DNA of 41,910 nt from positions 1 to 41,910 of IMG/VR virus record IMGVR_UViG_3300020180_000043. One strand, written 5' to 3'. This document shows positions 1-5,949 of this stretch, in pieces. Numbering within the stretch: the stretch's first letter is position 1; each line of letters begins with the position of its first letter. Under the pieces are notes generated by a model. That model had not been told where the DNA came from. It was given only the letters and a program-made list of their open reading frames with translations, and searched no databases. Source of the stretch: a virus. Both the position numbers and the translations under genes were made by a program.

Positions 1-2
1 CC

Positions 3-218
3 GATGGAGAGTTCTACGTCGTTACAGATCACAATCGAATCTTCTACGGTCTGTTCGACGATCTTGAAAAGGCAAAGGCGAGTGTCGCTTTGTCTCATCA
101 AGCAACTGGCGGACAATGGGTTGCCGATGACCAGTTTCGTGTTAACAACGTAGCTGGACTCGTAGTGCTTATCAGCAAGCATAAGATCCAGAATGTTAGT
201 CAGACGTTTCAGAAGTAA
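3..218 (+). CDS. C-terminal part of an unrecognised small protein (cut by window edge)
   Basis: The reading frame is open from base 3 to a TAA at 216-218, giving 71 residues that begin DGEFYVVTDHNRIFYG and end SQTFQK. There is no internal start with a ribosome-binding site, so the 5' end lies outside the window. The segment has alternating hydrophobic and polar residues and a central basic-acidic helix (DDLEKAKASVALSHQ). I recognise no family. It is the first member of the rightward block. If the window were circular, the frame would reach back only to a TAG at 41880-41882, with a TTG at 41883 as the sole start and no Shine-Dalgarno, which suggests missing upstream sequence. Confidence 0.6.
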   Translation, partial: DGEFYVVTDHNRIFYGLFDDLEKAKASVALSHQATGGQWVADDQFRVNNVAGLVVLISKHKIQNVSQTFQK

Positions 219-282
219 ACAGAAACAGAAACTAAACCGTTTAATATCCTTCAACTTGGATTCAACTTGAATTGCTGGTATC

Positions 283-612
283 ATGCTAACTCTCAAACAA
301 ACAATCTATCGCGACCTTGCTTCTGCCAATGTTTCACTCAAACCACGTCAGGTAACCTACACCTGGATGACTGGTTTCGGGTGTCGCATTATCAGTATCA
401 GCACCGCCCTGGGTCGTGCTCAGATTCAAGCTTGGGGAGAGAAGATATCCAGCAACGGTCAAATTCTTCAGTTTCCTATCTGGCTTCTGGTAGAAGAGAT
501 CGAGCTGTACGTGCGAGATGGGTTAGCGAGAATCCAACCCGATGACGATTCTGTCTTAGAAACGTCCAAAAGTGATTCTCAAGAAGAGTGGGGTCTGAAA
601 AACCCTTTCTAA
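283..612 (+). CDS. Hypothetical protein, 109 aa
   Basis: The protein starts MLTLKQTIYRDLASANVSL and is mixed alpha/beta with a central hydrophobic stretch (ILQFPIWLLVEEIELYV) and an acidic C-terminus. No family is recognised. The start is not well supported, since only weak purine content precedes the ATG at 283. A direct repeat TTCAACTTG occurs twice just upstream, at about 249-270. A competing frame (267-545) in the same stretch is Cys/Ser/Arg-rich in an unprotein-like way, so this frame is preferred. The 3' part of the gene contains one copy of the recurring TTAGAAACGTC dyad element (544-566), so that element is here inside coding sequence. Confidence 0.6.
   Translation: MLTLKQTIYRDLASANVSLKPRQVTYTWMTGFGCRIISISTALGRAQIQAWGEKISSNGQILQFPIWLLVEEIELYVRDGLARIQPDDDSVLETSKSDSQEEWGLKNPF
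544..566 (+). promoter_or_regulatory. Copy 1 of a recurring phage dyad element
   Basis: GACGATTCT and TAGAAACGTC flank a short loop. The arms pair over nine positions with one A/A mismatch. The right half TTAGAAACGTC recurs exactly at 7932, 14236 and (minus strand) 28051. This copy lies within the 283-612 gene, about 70 bases upstream of the next start. It could be an operator or an RNA hairpin. The function is inferred only from recurrence and symmetry. Confidence 0.45.
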
Positions 613-613
613 A

Positions 614-624
614 GAGCTATGCTC
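614..624 (+). promoter_or_regulatory. Dyad abutting the ribosome-binding site of the 636 gene
   Basis: GAGC-tat-GCTC forms a perfect 4-bp stem with a 3-base loop, followed directly by AGGAG at 625-629. Similar but sequence-unrelated dyads sit in the same place before several genes of this block. Confidence 0.4.
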
Positions 625-635
625 AGGAGTAAGTT

Positions 636-1217
636 ATGCCTCGGAAATTCAACAGTGAAGTTGTCAAGTCTGCTCAGCAGGTTGTTGGTCGTGTCTCGAC
701 ACCGGATTTCGGTCCGATGGACGACAGCAACTTGGATGCAGTTATTCAGTCCATGTCACCGGAAGATCGTCAACTGGTGGCAGGTTTCATCGACTGTGGA
801 AGTTATCTTCAACAGAGTACTGAATCAGCAGGCGGTGGTTTGCTCGGTACGTCTGAGGGTCGTGTCGTGAACGGACTTGGCTATGCCTTGTCTTTGGTCA
901 CGACTCAAAACTCGACGAACAGCAAGAACAGAGTCCGTTCGCAGTTTAATCAGCCTGTAAGTCAGGAGAAACTGAAAGAGCAGGCTCTGGGTGAGTTCTT
1001 CAAACTTGCTCAAACTGATCTCGAGAAGATGAAAGAGATCGCTGGTCAACCTGGTGGCGGTGAAGCTTGGGTTGCTGGTCGCATGAAAGAACTCGAAGGC
1101 GAGCATGAGTCTCGCCGTAAGGAAATGATTGCACAAGCAGCACAGCAGAACTCACAAGCTGATGCCAACGATGCCGCTGACACAAGTGATCAGCAGGGTG
1201 GTATCGCGGGTCAGTAA
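636..1217 (+). CDS. Hypothetical helical protein, 193 aa
   Basis: The ATG at 636 has AGGAG at 625-629. The protein begins MPRKFNSEVVKSAQQVVG. It has a central glycine-rich stretch (SAGGGLLGTSEGRVVNGLG, residues about 64-82), then a long amphipathic charged helix (about 110-170) with probable coiled-coil character. It ends in a disordered Gln/Ala/Asp-rich tail (about 170-193). There are no signal peptide or membrane segments. No family is recognised. The gene is followed by the hairpin array, terminator and tRNA-like element, so it is probably the last gene of its transcript. A small early regulatory or nucleic-acid-associated role is possible but unsupported. Confidence 0.75.
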   Translation: MPRKFNSEVVKSAQQVVGRVSTPDFGPMDDSNLDAVIQSMSPEDRQLVAGFIDCGSYLQQSTESAGGGLLGTSEGRVVNGLGYALSLVTTQNSTNSKNRVRSQFNQPVSQEKLKEQALGEFFKLAQTDLEKMKEIAGQPGGGEAWVAGRMKELEGEHESRRKEMIAQAAQQNSQADANDAADTSDQQGGIAGQ

Positions 1218-1233
1218 CGGTAACACTTAACCT

Positions 1234-1298
1234 CTCCGGGTAGACTAAAACACTACCCGGAGAATTACAAGTCTGCTGCTATTAGCCTCGCGGCAGAC
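1234..1298 (+). other. Two stable stem-loops upstream of a terminator
   Basis: Stem-loop one is CTCCGGGTAG (1234-1243) paired perfectly with CTACCCGGAG (1253-1262) over a 9-base loop. Stem-loop two is GTCTGCTGC (1271-1279) paired with GCGGCAGAC (1290-1298, one T-G wobble) over a 10-base loop. Neither is followed by a T tract. With the next hairpin, which has one, they make three stem-loops in about 100 bases of non-coding sequence directly ahead of a tRNA-like fold. They may be a structured small RNA, processing sites or a stabilised 3' end. No RNA family is recognised. Confidence 0.5.
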
Positions 1299-1303
1299 AA
1301 GTA

Positions 1304-1336
1304 CCACAGGAGTCTGAGCCTCTCCTGTGGGTTTTT
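1304..1336 (+). terminator. Rho-independent terminator
   Basis: CCACAGGAG (1304-1312) and CTCCTGTGG (1322-1330) form a perfect 9-bp stem with a 9-base loop, followed by GTTTTT. It ends the transcript carrying the 193-residue gene. Its T tract abuts the first base of the tRNA-like element, which would therefore need read-through or its own promoter. Confidence 0.75.
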
Positions 1337-1421
1337 GAGACCTTAGTTTAACAGACGGTAAAAACAAGATCGAGTACTCATCACATTGATCTTATACGTG
1401 GTTCGAACCCCGTAGGTCTCA
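1337..1421 (+). tRNA. tRNA-like element with an abnormal anticodon loop
   Basis: The 85-base stretch folds as a cloverleaf. The acceptor stem GAGACCT (1337-1343) pairs perfectly with AGGTCTC (1414-1420), with discriminator A and no encoded CCA. The D arm is GTTT/AAAC with a 12-base loop containing GG. The T arm carries the canonical G-TTCGAAC-C (1401-1409), and its stem has one bulged T. The anticodon stem AGATC/GATCT (1367-1371 and 1388-1392) is perfect, but it closes a 16-base loop rather than 7, so no anticodon can be assigned with confidence (a CAT occurs in the loop). It may be a decayed tRNA, a tRNA with a very short insertion, or a tRNA mimic. Isotype is not assigned. Confidence 0.45.
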
Positions 1422-1434
1422 CTTTACCTTTAAC

Positions 1435-1447
1435 GCAGCTTAGCTGC
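1435..1447 (+). promoter_or_regulatory. Perfect dyad abutting the ribosome-binding site of the 1459 gene
   Basis: GCAGCT-t-AGCTGC, immediately followed by AAGGAG (1448-1453) and then ATG at 1459. As RNA the dyad would be a tight hairpin or a loop-closed palindrome. As DNA it would be an operator-like site. Confidence 0.4.
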
Positions 1448-1458
1448 AAGGAGTCTGT

Positions 1459-1713
1459 ATGAAAGTCCTAGAAGTATCGTTTGTCACGACGTTGCCGGAT
1501 CCTATTGATCCGGACGGGGAAGATGTAGATATCGACGTTTGTGCGACTTGTGTTGTACGATCAGCAGAGCCGGATGTCGGTTATGATTCGGAGTATATCG
1601 ACGATGTCGAAGTTGACTGTACCGACCAGAACGGTAATCGAGTTAGTCCGACAGGTCGTATCTACGACGAAGCTATGAAAGAGCTTTGTTTTAAGCTCGA
1701 AAGTGGTTGCTAA
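1459..1713 (+). CDS. Small acidic protein, 84 aa
   Basis: The start ATG follows AAGGAG with good spacing. The protein is strongly acidic (DPIDPDGEDVDIDVCA, DYDSEYIDD-like stretches) and has five cysteines, ending in LESGC. No family is recognised. Its high negative charge resembles DNA-mimic and host-takeover proteins of phages, but that is only an analogy. It follows the tRNA-like element and is the first gene of a closely spaced run of rightward genes. Confidence 0.7.
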   Translation: MKVLEVSFVTTLPDPIDPDGEDVDIDVCATCVVRSAEPDVGYDSEYIDDVEVDCTDQNGNRVSPTGRIYDEAMKELCFKLESGC

Positions 1714-1727
1714 ACTAAACCCGTTTG
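1711..1727 (+). promoter_or_regulatory. Short stem before the ribosome-binding site of the 1743 gene
   Basis: TAAAC (1711-1715) can pair with GTTTG (1723-1727, one T-G wobble) over a 7-base loop, directly ahead of AGAGGAG. This is a weaker member of the hairpin-before-SD pattern. Confidence 0.25.
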
Positions 1728-1742
1728 AGAGGAGTTGTTGTT

Positions 1743-2120
1743 ATGTTATGGTGTACGCATCAGAATCGTAGGTTTGTTTTATCAAAAAGACTGGAAGATT
1801 ATGTCGAACTGGTAGAACCAGACACAGGTGAGCTGGTAAAAACAAACGTGTCTGGTATTAGTGATATCAAACCACTGTACAAACCTACGATTCCGGATGT
1901 GTTATCATTCTATGACAGACCGAGATCGTTTGTCAATGATCTTCAGAGTCATCGAATGGTTGTAATCCAATCGCTTGTCAAGCGGCGGAAGACCAGGCAA
2001 CCAAAAGACCCCAACGCACCGAAGAAACCTCGTGGGTTGGGTGGTAAACGTGGTAAGAAGGTAACAGACGTAGCCGCTGAAGTCGCTAAGATCATGGCGA
2101 TGTTTAACCAGAAAGTTTAG
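1743..2120 (+). CDS. Basic-tailed small protein with an HMG-box-like motif, 125 aa
   Basis: The ATG at 1743 is chosen because AGAGGAG lies 8 bases upstream. The longer frame from a TTG at 1725 would put that site inside the gene. The N-terminal 85 residues form a small mixed domain (MLWCTHQNRRFVLSKRLEDY). The tail from about residue 83 is very basic (VKRRKTRQPKDPNAPKKPRG, then GLGGKRGKKV). KDPNAPKKP matches the opening motif of eukaryotic HMG-box proteins and resembles lysine-proline tails of nucleoid proteins. No full HMG domain follows. Binding of nucleic acid through the tail is likely. The family is unknown. Confidence 0.7.
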   Translation: MLWCTHQNRRFVLSKRLEDYVELVEPDTGELVKTNVSGISDIKPLYKPTIPDVLSFYDRPRSFVNDLQSHRMVVIQSLVKRRKTRQPKDPNAPKKPRGLGGKRGKKVTDVAAEVAKIMAMFNQKV

Positions 2121-2129
2121 GAAACTATT

Positions 2130-2390
2130 ATGACAAACGAAACAGACACACTAACCGCAACAGACACAACAACTATCGTTACTTCAATGGAATCTGGATG
2201 GCTTTATAAGATCGAAGTCCATGAAGTGAAAAATTGTTCCTCAGAAAAAGATCTATCCGCAGCTATCAGGAAGATTTTAACTACACCTGACGGAAAGGTA
2301 GTTATTCATGCCGTCATTCATGGACGATCTGTTAAACCAGAGCATGTTAAACTTCTCGTCGGACAAGATCTTAAACATCTCGTATTTTAA
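2130..2390 (+). CDS. Hypothetical protein, 86 aa
   Basis: The start ATG is preceded by TTAGGAAAC. The protein begins with a Thr/Asp-rich segment, then a small alpha/beta stretch (WLYKIEVHEVKNCSSEKDL, later VVIHAVIHGRSVKPEHVK). No family is recognised. The last 83 bases overlap the start of the next gene in another frame, which suggests coupled translation. Confidence 0.6.
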   Translation: MTNETDTLTATDTTTIVTSMESGWLYKIEVHEVKNCSSEKDLSAAIRKILTTPDGKVVIHAVIHGRSVKPEHVKLLVGQDLKHLVF

Positions 2391-2850
2391 CTACCTATGC
2401 GGTGAAATAAAACGATGGGTCAGGCCACCGTTTGATGTAGAAGATCTAGCTCAAAACCTTTGGATACGAGCTATCAAGCTCGATCGTCCACTCTATAGGA
2501 TAGAAATCAAACATGCAACGTATGATGCATTAAGATCTATGCTTAGAGAACAAGTCGCGAGAGAAAACTCTGGCTTAGCTAACAGGCACGTCGACTTAAG
2601 AATACAAGACGACGACGACGAACTCAGCGTAACGGTTGAACAGTTAGAAACTTTAATCGAAAACACGAATCTCGGTGTTTTAGAAAAGATGGTTATTCTT
2701 TTCTCGTTTTATTACGATGATAACGATCAGGTTGTATCTGAAAAGATCAACAGATCTCGACAGTTTGTCGGAATAATAAAACGTGACATCATAATCAAGC
2801 TTCGTATGACAGCGTATCGAATCTTCTCACAGGATACACAAAATGAATGA
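2308..2850 (+). CDS. Sigma-70/ECF-like transcription factor
   Basis: This 180-residue protein resembles a small sigma factor. Residues about 27-82 (YLCGEIKRWV, FDVEDLAQNLWIRAIKL, TYDALRSMLREQ) follow the region 2 pattern of helices 2.1-2.3, with the typical D-L-Q-x-x-W-x-A core. Residues about 115-170 (VLEKMVILFSFYYD, VVSEKINRSRQFVGIIKRDI) look like region 4 with a helix-turn-helix. An acidic linker (DDDDE, 101-105) lies between. The start at 2308 follows GGAAAGG, but in-frame ATGs at 2323 and 2344 are possible. The gene overlaps the previous gene by 83 bases and the next by 8. If it binds host RNA polymerase it could direct a later gene class. Assignment is by pattern only and homology is not tested. 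Confidence 0.55.
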   Translation: MPSFMDDLLNQSMLNFSSDKILNISYFNYLCGEIKRWVRPPFDVEDLAQNLWIRAIKLDRPLYRIEIKHATYDALRSMLREQVARENSGLANRHVDLRIQDDDDELSVTVEQLETLIENTNLGVLEKMVILFSFYYDDNDQVVSEKINRSRQFVGIIKRDIIIKLRMTAYRIFSQDTQNE

Positions 2851-3940
2851 AACTCAAAACCAAGCTCTCAGTCTACCTCAAGTACACGACAAAATCGGCA
2901 CTATAACACTGGACCCAGATCTTCTCTCCGAATCCGAAATGGATGGCTGGCAGTACGCTGAGGAGTTCAAAATCCTTTCAACCACAGGGTTGTCTAAATT
3001 CGCACGATGTCCCAGGTTGTTTTTCTACACCCATGTTTGTGGACTAATGTTCCCGAGCGAGGCTTTACCGTTAAAATTCGGTGAAGCGATCCACGCAGGG
3101 CTTCCGTATGTATTAGCGGAGTCAAACATAAAGCTCGCGATTAAGAAGTTTGAGGACGTTTGGGGAACTCGTGACCAGTTTAACGACGACAAGCGTAACA
3201 CCGGCGTGGCGACACGTATCTTTATGCATGCGTTGTTTAATCACTCGAATACGGCTAAATATCAAATGTATCAAATCAAGAAACCTTTGATATCTAACCT
3301 AGCCGTAACCGGAGATCAAAACGAATACGAGATCCCGTTTGTGCTCAGAATCCCAGGATGTAAATTCCTAGTAGGATCTCGCATCGACGCTCTTAGTGTG
3401 TTGTTGTCAACAGGAGAAGAATGGGTAACAGAGTTTAAGACCGCGAGTAGTCTCGCCGACTGGACGCTTAACTCATTTGAACTCAACACCCAACTGATGC
3501 TCTACGTCTTAGCTGCCAGAACGCTTTATAATCAGTCTTGTCCTGGAGTACTCTTACACGCATTCCATGTAGCGAAGGCGGTATCAAAGACGACACCTGA
3601 GAGTATCGTAAAACCTATTTACATAAAACAAAATGTTCTCGATGATTTTGTCCGGTGGGTTATCTTCCAAGCAAAGATGATCGAGTTCTACATCGAACGT
3701 AAAGACTTCCCCAAGCAATTCAGTGGTTGCTCACCGTATTCGATGTTCGGTGTACCTGGAGGCGTGTGTGAGTTTAAGAATTTGTGTTACATACCAAATT
3801 GGACAACCATGCGGAATTTCTTGGTTAAGTCGGATTACAAACCATTTCGACTTCTCGAAGAACAAGCGAGTGATACTAAAGCAAGCGATGCGTCGTACAC
3901 TGTGAACGAAGATGGTAAGGGTATCACAATCACACTTTGA
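2843..3940 (+). CDS. Cas4/AddB-like PD-(D/E)XK nuclease with probable Fe-S cluster
   Basis: This 365-residue protein has the ordered motifs of the PDDEXK_1/Cas4/RecB nuclease group. Residues 46-61 are STTGLSKFARCPRLFF, with GEAIHAG (80-86, His84). GSRIDAL supplies Asp182, EWVTEFKTAS supplies Glu197 and Lys199, and Gln217 with Tyr221 forms the Q-x3-Y-like motif. Cys56 in the first motif with Cys296, Cys309 and Cys315 near the C-terminus fits the four-cysteine [4Fe-4S] staple of Cas4 and AddB. It probably processes DNA ends during phage recombination or replication. A RecA-like ATPase and an ssDNA-binding-type protein lie 0.8-3 kb downstream. The start ATG overlaps the sigma-like gene by 8 bases. 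Confidence 0.8.
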   Translation: MNETQNQALSLPQVHDKIGTITLDPDLLSESEMDGWQYAEEFKILSTTGLSKFARCPRLFFYTHVCGLMFPSEALPLKFGEAIHAGLPYVLAESNIKLAIKKFEDVWGTRDQFNDDKRNTGVATRIFMHALFNHSNTAKYQMYQIKKPLISNLAVTGDQNEYEIPFVLRIPGCKFLVGSRIDALSVLLSTGEEWVTEFKTASSLADWTLNSFELNTQLMLYVLAARTLYNQSCPGVLLHAFHVAKAVSKTTPESIVKPIYIKQNVLDDFVRWVIFQAKMIEFYIERKDFPKQFSGCSPYSMFGVPGGVCEFKNLCYIPNWTTMRNFLVKSDYKPFRLLEEQASDTKASDASYTVNEDGKGITITL

Positions 3941-3941
3941 C

Positions 3942-3952
3942 GGTTCTGAACC
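3942..3952 (+). promoter_or_regulatory. Dyad in the leader of the 3977 gene
   Basis: GGTTC-t-GAACC is a perfect dyad. The wider sequence begins GACGGTTCT and ends AAAACTGTC, so it may be a degenerate sixth copy of the recurring GANRRTTCT/TAGAAWCGTC element. Confidence 0.35.
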
Positions 3953-3976
3953 AAAACTGTCGGGTTGGAGGGTGTC

Positions 3977-4342
3977 ATGGCACAGTTTAACAGACAACAC
4001 TTACGGTGTTTTAAGTTTAAGTGTTATGTATGCGATGTGACAAGAACGTACCGACACTTTACTATGTTTTCGTCGAGTGTTGATCATTTTAGTTTTGACT
4101 TAAAAGATTGGAGACTATTCTGTGAATATGTACATGATTGTCAGCAGAAGAGTTTGACAAAGTCGAACCGAGACTTTCTTTGTCAAACTACTGGTATGTT
4201 TGGTATCGGGTTTGAGAACAAACAAGACTCGAAACTGATAATGTGTCAATCTTGTTGGTATTCAAACATGACGCAGGTGTCACTGAAACTTGACTTACAT
4301 TACTTCAAGGACAACGGAGTGTCTACTGGAGTGTTTAGTTAA
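3977..4342 (+). CDS. Putative zinc-ribbon protein, 121 aa
   Basis: The start at ATG 3977 is chosen because GGAGG ends 5 bases upstream; the in-frame TTG at 3965 lies ahead of that site. The protein starts MAQFNRQHLRCFKFKCYVCD. Cys16-x2-Cys19 and Cys90-x2-Cys93 (MCQSCW) make two CxxC knuckles suited to one zinc ion, with further cysteines at 11, 49, 55 and 69. It is basic and aromatic-rich. It may bind nucleic acid or protein; no family is assigned. The gene directly precedes the ArsR-like regulator. Confidence 0.65.
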   Translation: MAQFNRQHLRCFKFKCYVCDVTRTYRHFTMFSSSVDHFSFDLKDWRLFCEYVHDCQQKSLTKSNRDFLCQTTGMFGIGFENKQDSKLIMCQSCWYSNMTQVSLKLDLHYFKDNGVSTGVFS

Positions 4343-4355
4343 CCGCAAACTTAAC
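4338..4355 (+). promoter_or_regulatory. Stem-loop abutting the ribosome-binding site of the 4368 gene
   Basis: GTTAA (4338-4342) and TTAAC (4351-4355) pair over an 8-base loop. The next bases are C then AAGGAG (4357-4362). The stop codon of the previous gene lies within the left arm. Confidence 0.35.
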
Positions 4356-4367
4356 CAAGGAGTCGTT

Positions 4368-4715
4368 ATGAGTAACCCAGAACTTTCTGGTACTCTAGTT
4401 TTGACTAGTGAAAAACTAGAAGAAATAGCTGATGTGTTCAAAGGATTAGGAGCCGGTGTAAGACTTAAGATATTCTTGTATCTCTGTTTTGGGAACAAGG
4501 CAATCTCTGTCTCTACAATCTGTGATAATCTTGCACTTAGCGTGCAACTAACAAGTCATCACTTACGTGAACTTAAACGAATAGGGTTGGTCGGATCGAG
4601 ATCTAACTCACCGTTTGAGTTGTATTACCCAAAGCGGGAGATACTAGGTATCGTGATTAACTTGTTAAGTGACGCTAAGAAGAAGATCGAAACACGACCT
4701 GTTGAAGATGTCTAA
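4368..4715 (+). CDS. ArsR-like winged-helix DNA-binding protein, 115 aa
   Basis: The start at 4368 has AAGGAG 5 bases upstream; an extended frame from 4290 has no such site. Residues about 20-90 follow the ArsR/HTH_5 pattern: VFKGLGAGVRLKIFLYL, then SVSTICDNLALSVQLTSHHL as helix-turn-helix, then RELKRIGLVGSRSNSP and FELYYPKR as the beta wing. No metal-binding CxC motif is seen in the recognition helix, so it is probably not a metal sensor. It may be the phage regulator that binds one of the dyads in this block, but there is no direct evidence for its target. Confidence 0.7.
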   Translation: MSNPELSGTLVLTSEKLEEIADVFKGLGAGVRLKIFLYLCFGNKAISVSTICDNLALSVQLTSHHLRELKRIGLVGSRSNSPFELYYPKREILGIVINLLSDAKKKIETRPVEDV

Positions 4716-4724
4716 AGGAGTCCT

Positions 4725-5567
4725 ATGCCTACTATCGAAGATGCTTGTAACAACAATTTGTTGAGGCCACCTAAGATTTTGCTCGTAGGATCATATGCGA
4801 GCGGGAAGTCAAGTCTTGCGTTTACTTTGGGAGCCGAAGCGGAAGTCCTTGACATGGATGGTAACGTAAGACCACCATTATCAGTAGTGGATCAGTTCAG
4901 CTCGGCGAGAAAGCTAGTTGAGTGGAATCAGCTTATAGACAAAGATGCTATGAACCCTGATTCATGGGAGACCTTTAAGGCTCGTGTCGTTGCGATACAT
5001 AATAGTATTATCTCCAAATCGTATAAGAAGAAAGCCGTGATACTTGATTCATTTACGACAATGGGAGAGTCTGCTATGCGTATGATTCGTAAGCAGAAAA
5101 GGAAACTGATGGATCCATCACAGCCGACACAACCGGAGTGGGGACTAGCGTTTAACGAGGTACAGTTTATCCTGAGCATGATACGAACCTGGCCGATTAT
5201 TGTTATTATGAACTGTCATGAAATGGTAATAACAGAAGAAGATAAAGACGAGTCTGGAAACTCTGTCACAAAAACAACACGACAAATTCTTGGTATCGGA
5301 AGAAAACTTCCAGCAACACTCGGTGCTTATTTCAGTGAGATATGGTATATGAAACTGGTTATAGGTGCTGGTAACTCGGTAGCTTATAAAATCCAAACCC
5401 GATCTAACGGAAGTGTTGTGGCGAGGTCAGGGTTGGCAATCGCTGATATGACAGACACCAAGATCGGCATGAAAGCGATACTAAAATCAGGTGGGTTTGA
5501 TACTGACTCGATCTCGTTAGTACCTGCCCCAGTTAAACCCTTAACGCCGTTGAAAGGAGGTGAATAA
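4725..5567 (+). CDS. RecA-like AAA ATPase (AAA_24/Sak4-type), recombination
   Basis: This 280-residue protein has Walker A GSYASGKSS (22-30) after the beta strand KILLV, and Walker B KKAVILDSF with Asp108. Later come a sensor-like strand (IIVIMNCHEMV) and an IGRKLPATLGAYFSEIWYM segment. This is the layout of phage AAA_24 and Sak4 proteins, RecA-core ATPases that promote single-strand annealing or serve replication. The start ATG follows AAAGGAG. The gene ends in a perfect AAGGAGGT ribosome-binding site for the next gene, with which it overlaps by one base. An ssDNA-binding-type gene shortly downstream supports a recombination role. Confidence 0.75.
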   Translation: MPTIEDACNNNLLRPPKILLVGSYASGKSSLAFTLGAEAEVLDMDGNVRPPLSVVDQFSSARKLVEWNQLIDKDAMNPDSWETFKARVVAIHNSIISKSYKKKAVILDSFTTMGESAMRMIRKQKRKLMDPSQPTQPEWGLAFNEVQFILSMIRTWPIIVIMNCHEMVITEEDKDESGNSVTKTTRQILGIGRKLPATLGAYFSEIWYMKLVIGAGNSVAYKIQTRSNGSVVARSGLAIADMTDTKIGMKAILKSGGFDTDSISLVPAPVKPLTPLKGGE

Positions 5568-5833
5568 TGTTAGACCAAATGGTAGATGTCGTGGTAAAGG
5601 TTAACAGAGTTATTATGGAGACTGACGGTGTAGTCATAAAAGTAAAGCTGTATCAGCTTAACTGTAATGACCTTGTCGCAAGCATTGAAAGACACGCAGA
5701 CATCGTAAAGCTGCTACAAGCTTTGTACGACGAAGATGATGATCTTAATATCCGAGAGAGTATCAAAGAAGTTTTTACTCTCGAAGAGCCGGAAGATCTG
5801 CGTGATCGTAGTAACGATAGTGATAGTGATTAA
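5567..5833 (+). CDS. Small acidic-tailed protein, 88 aa
   Basis: The ATG at 5567 shares its first base with the stop codon of the ATPase gene and has an ideal AAGGAGGT 7 bases ahead, so it is probably translationally coupled. The protein begins MLDQMVDVVVKVNRVIMETD, is helical, and has an acidic tail ending DRSNDSDSD. No family is recognised. Its position between the RecA-like ATPase and the ssDNA-binding-type protein suggests an accessory of that module. Confidence 0.7.
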   Translation: MLDQMVDVVVKVNRVIMETDGVVIKVKLYQLNCNDLVASIERHADIVKLLQALYDEDDDLNIRESIKEVFTLEEPEDLRDRSNDSDSD

Positions 5834-5902
5834 CAACAGTGCTTGGCGGTGCTGCTGTTGATAGTTTTGGTAGTCTTAGTAACGGGTAAGGTGTTCTTAT
5901 CC
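5834..5902 (+). terminator. Two stem-loops, the first terminator-like
   Basis: CAACAG (5834-5839) pairs with CTGTTG (5855-5860) around an imperfect inner stem, followed by ATAGTTTT. GGGTAAG (5884-5890) pairs with CTTATCC (5896-5902) over a 5-base loop. The first may be a weak terminator or attenuator between the ATPase pair and the ssDNA-binding-type gene. Strength is uncertain because the stem is interrupted. Confidence 0.35.
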
Positions 5903-5923
5903 AATTCTTTGTCTGTAGTTTTT

Positions 5924-5938
5924 AACGGTTAAACCGTT
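5924..5938 (+). promoter_or_regulatory. Perfect dyad abutting the ribosome-binding site of the 5950 gene
   Basis: AACGGTT-a-AACCGTT is a 7-bp perfect dyad, directly followed by AGGAG (5939-5943) and ATG at 5950. It would occlude or frame the ribosome-binding site as RNA, or serve as an operator as DNA. Confidence 0.4.
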
Positions 5939-5949
5939 AGGAGTTCGTT

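Noticed and set aside
267-545. 92-codon frame overlapping the 283-612 gene
   Set aside because: Ser/Arg/Gln/Cys-rich composition typical of a shadow frame; it has no better start than the competing gene.
1744-2120. True HMG-box protein
   Set aside because: Only the KDPNAPKKP entry motif matches, and the helices and aromatic residues of the box do not follow.
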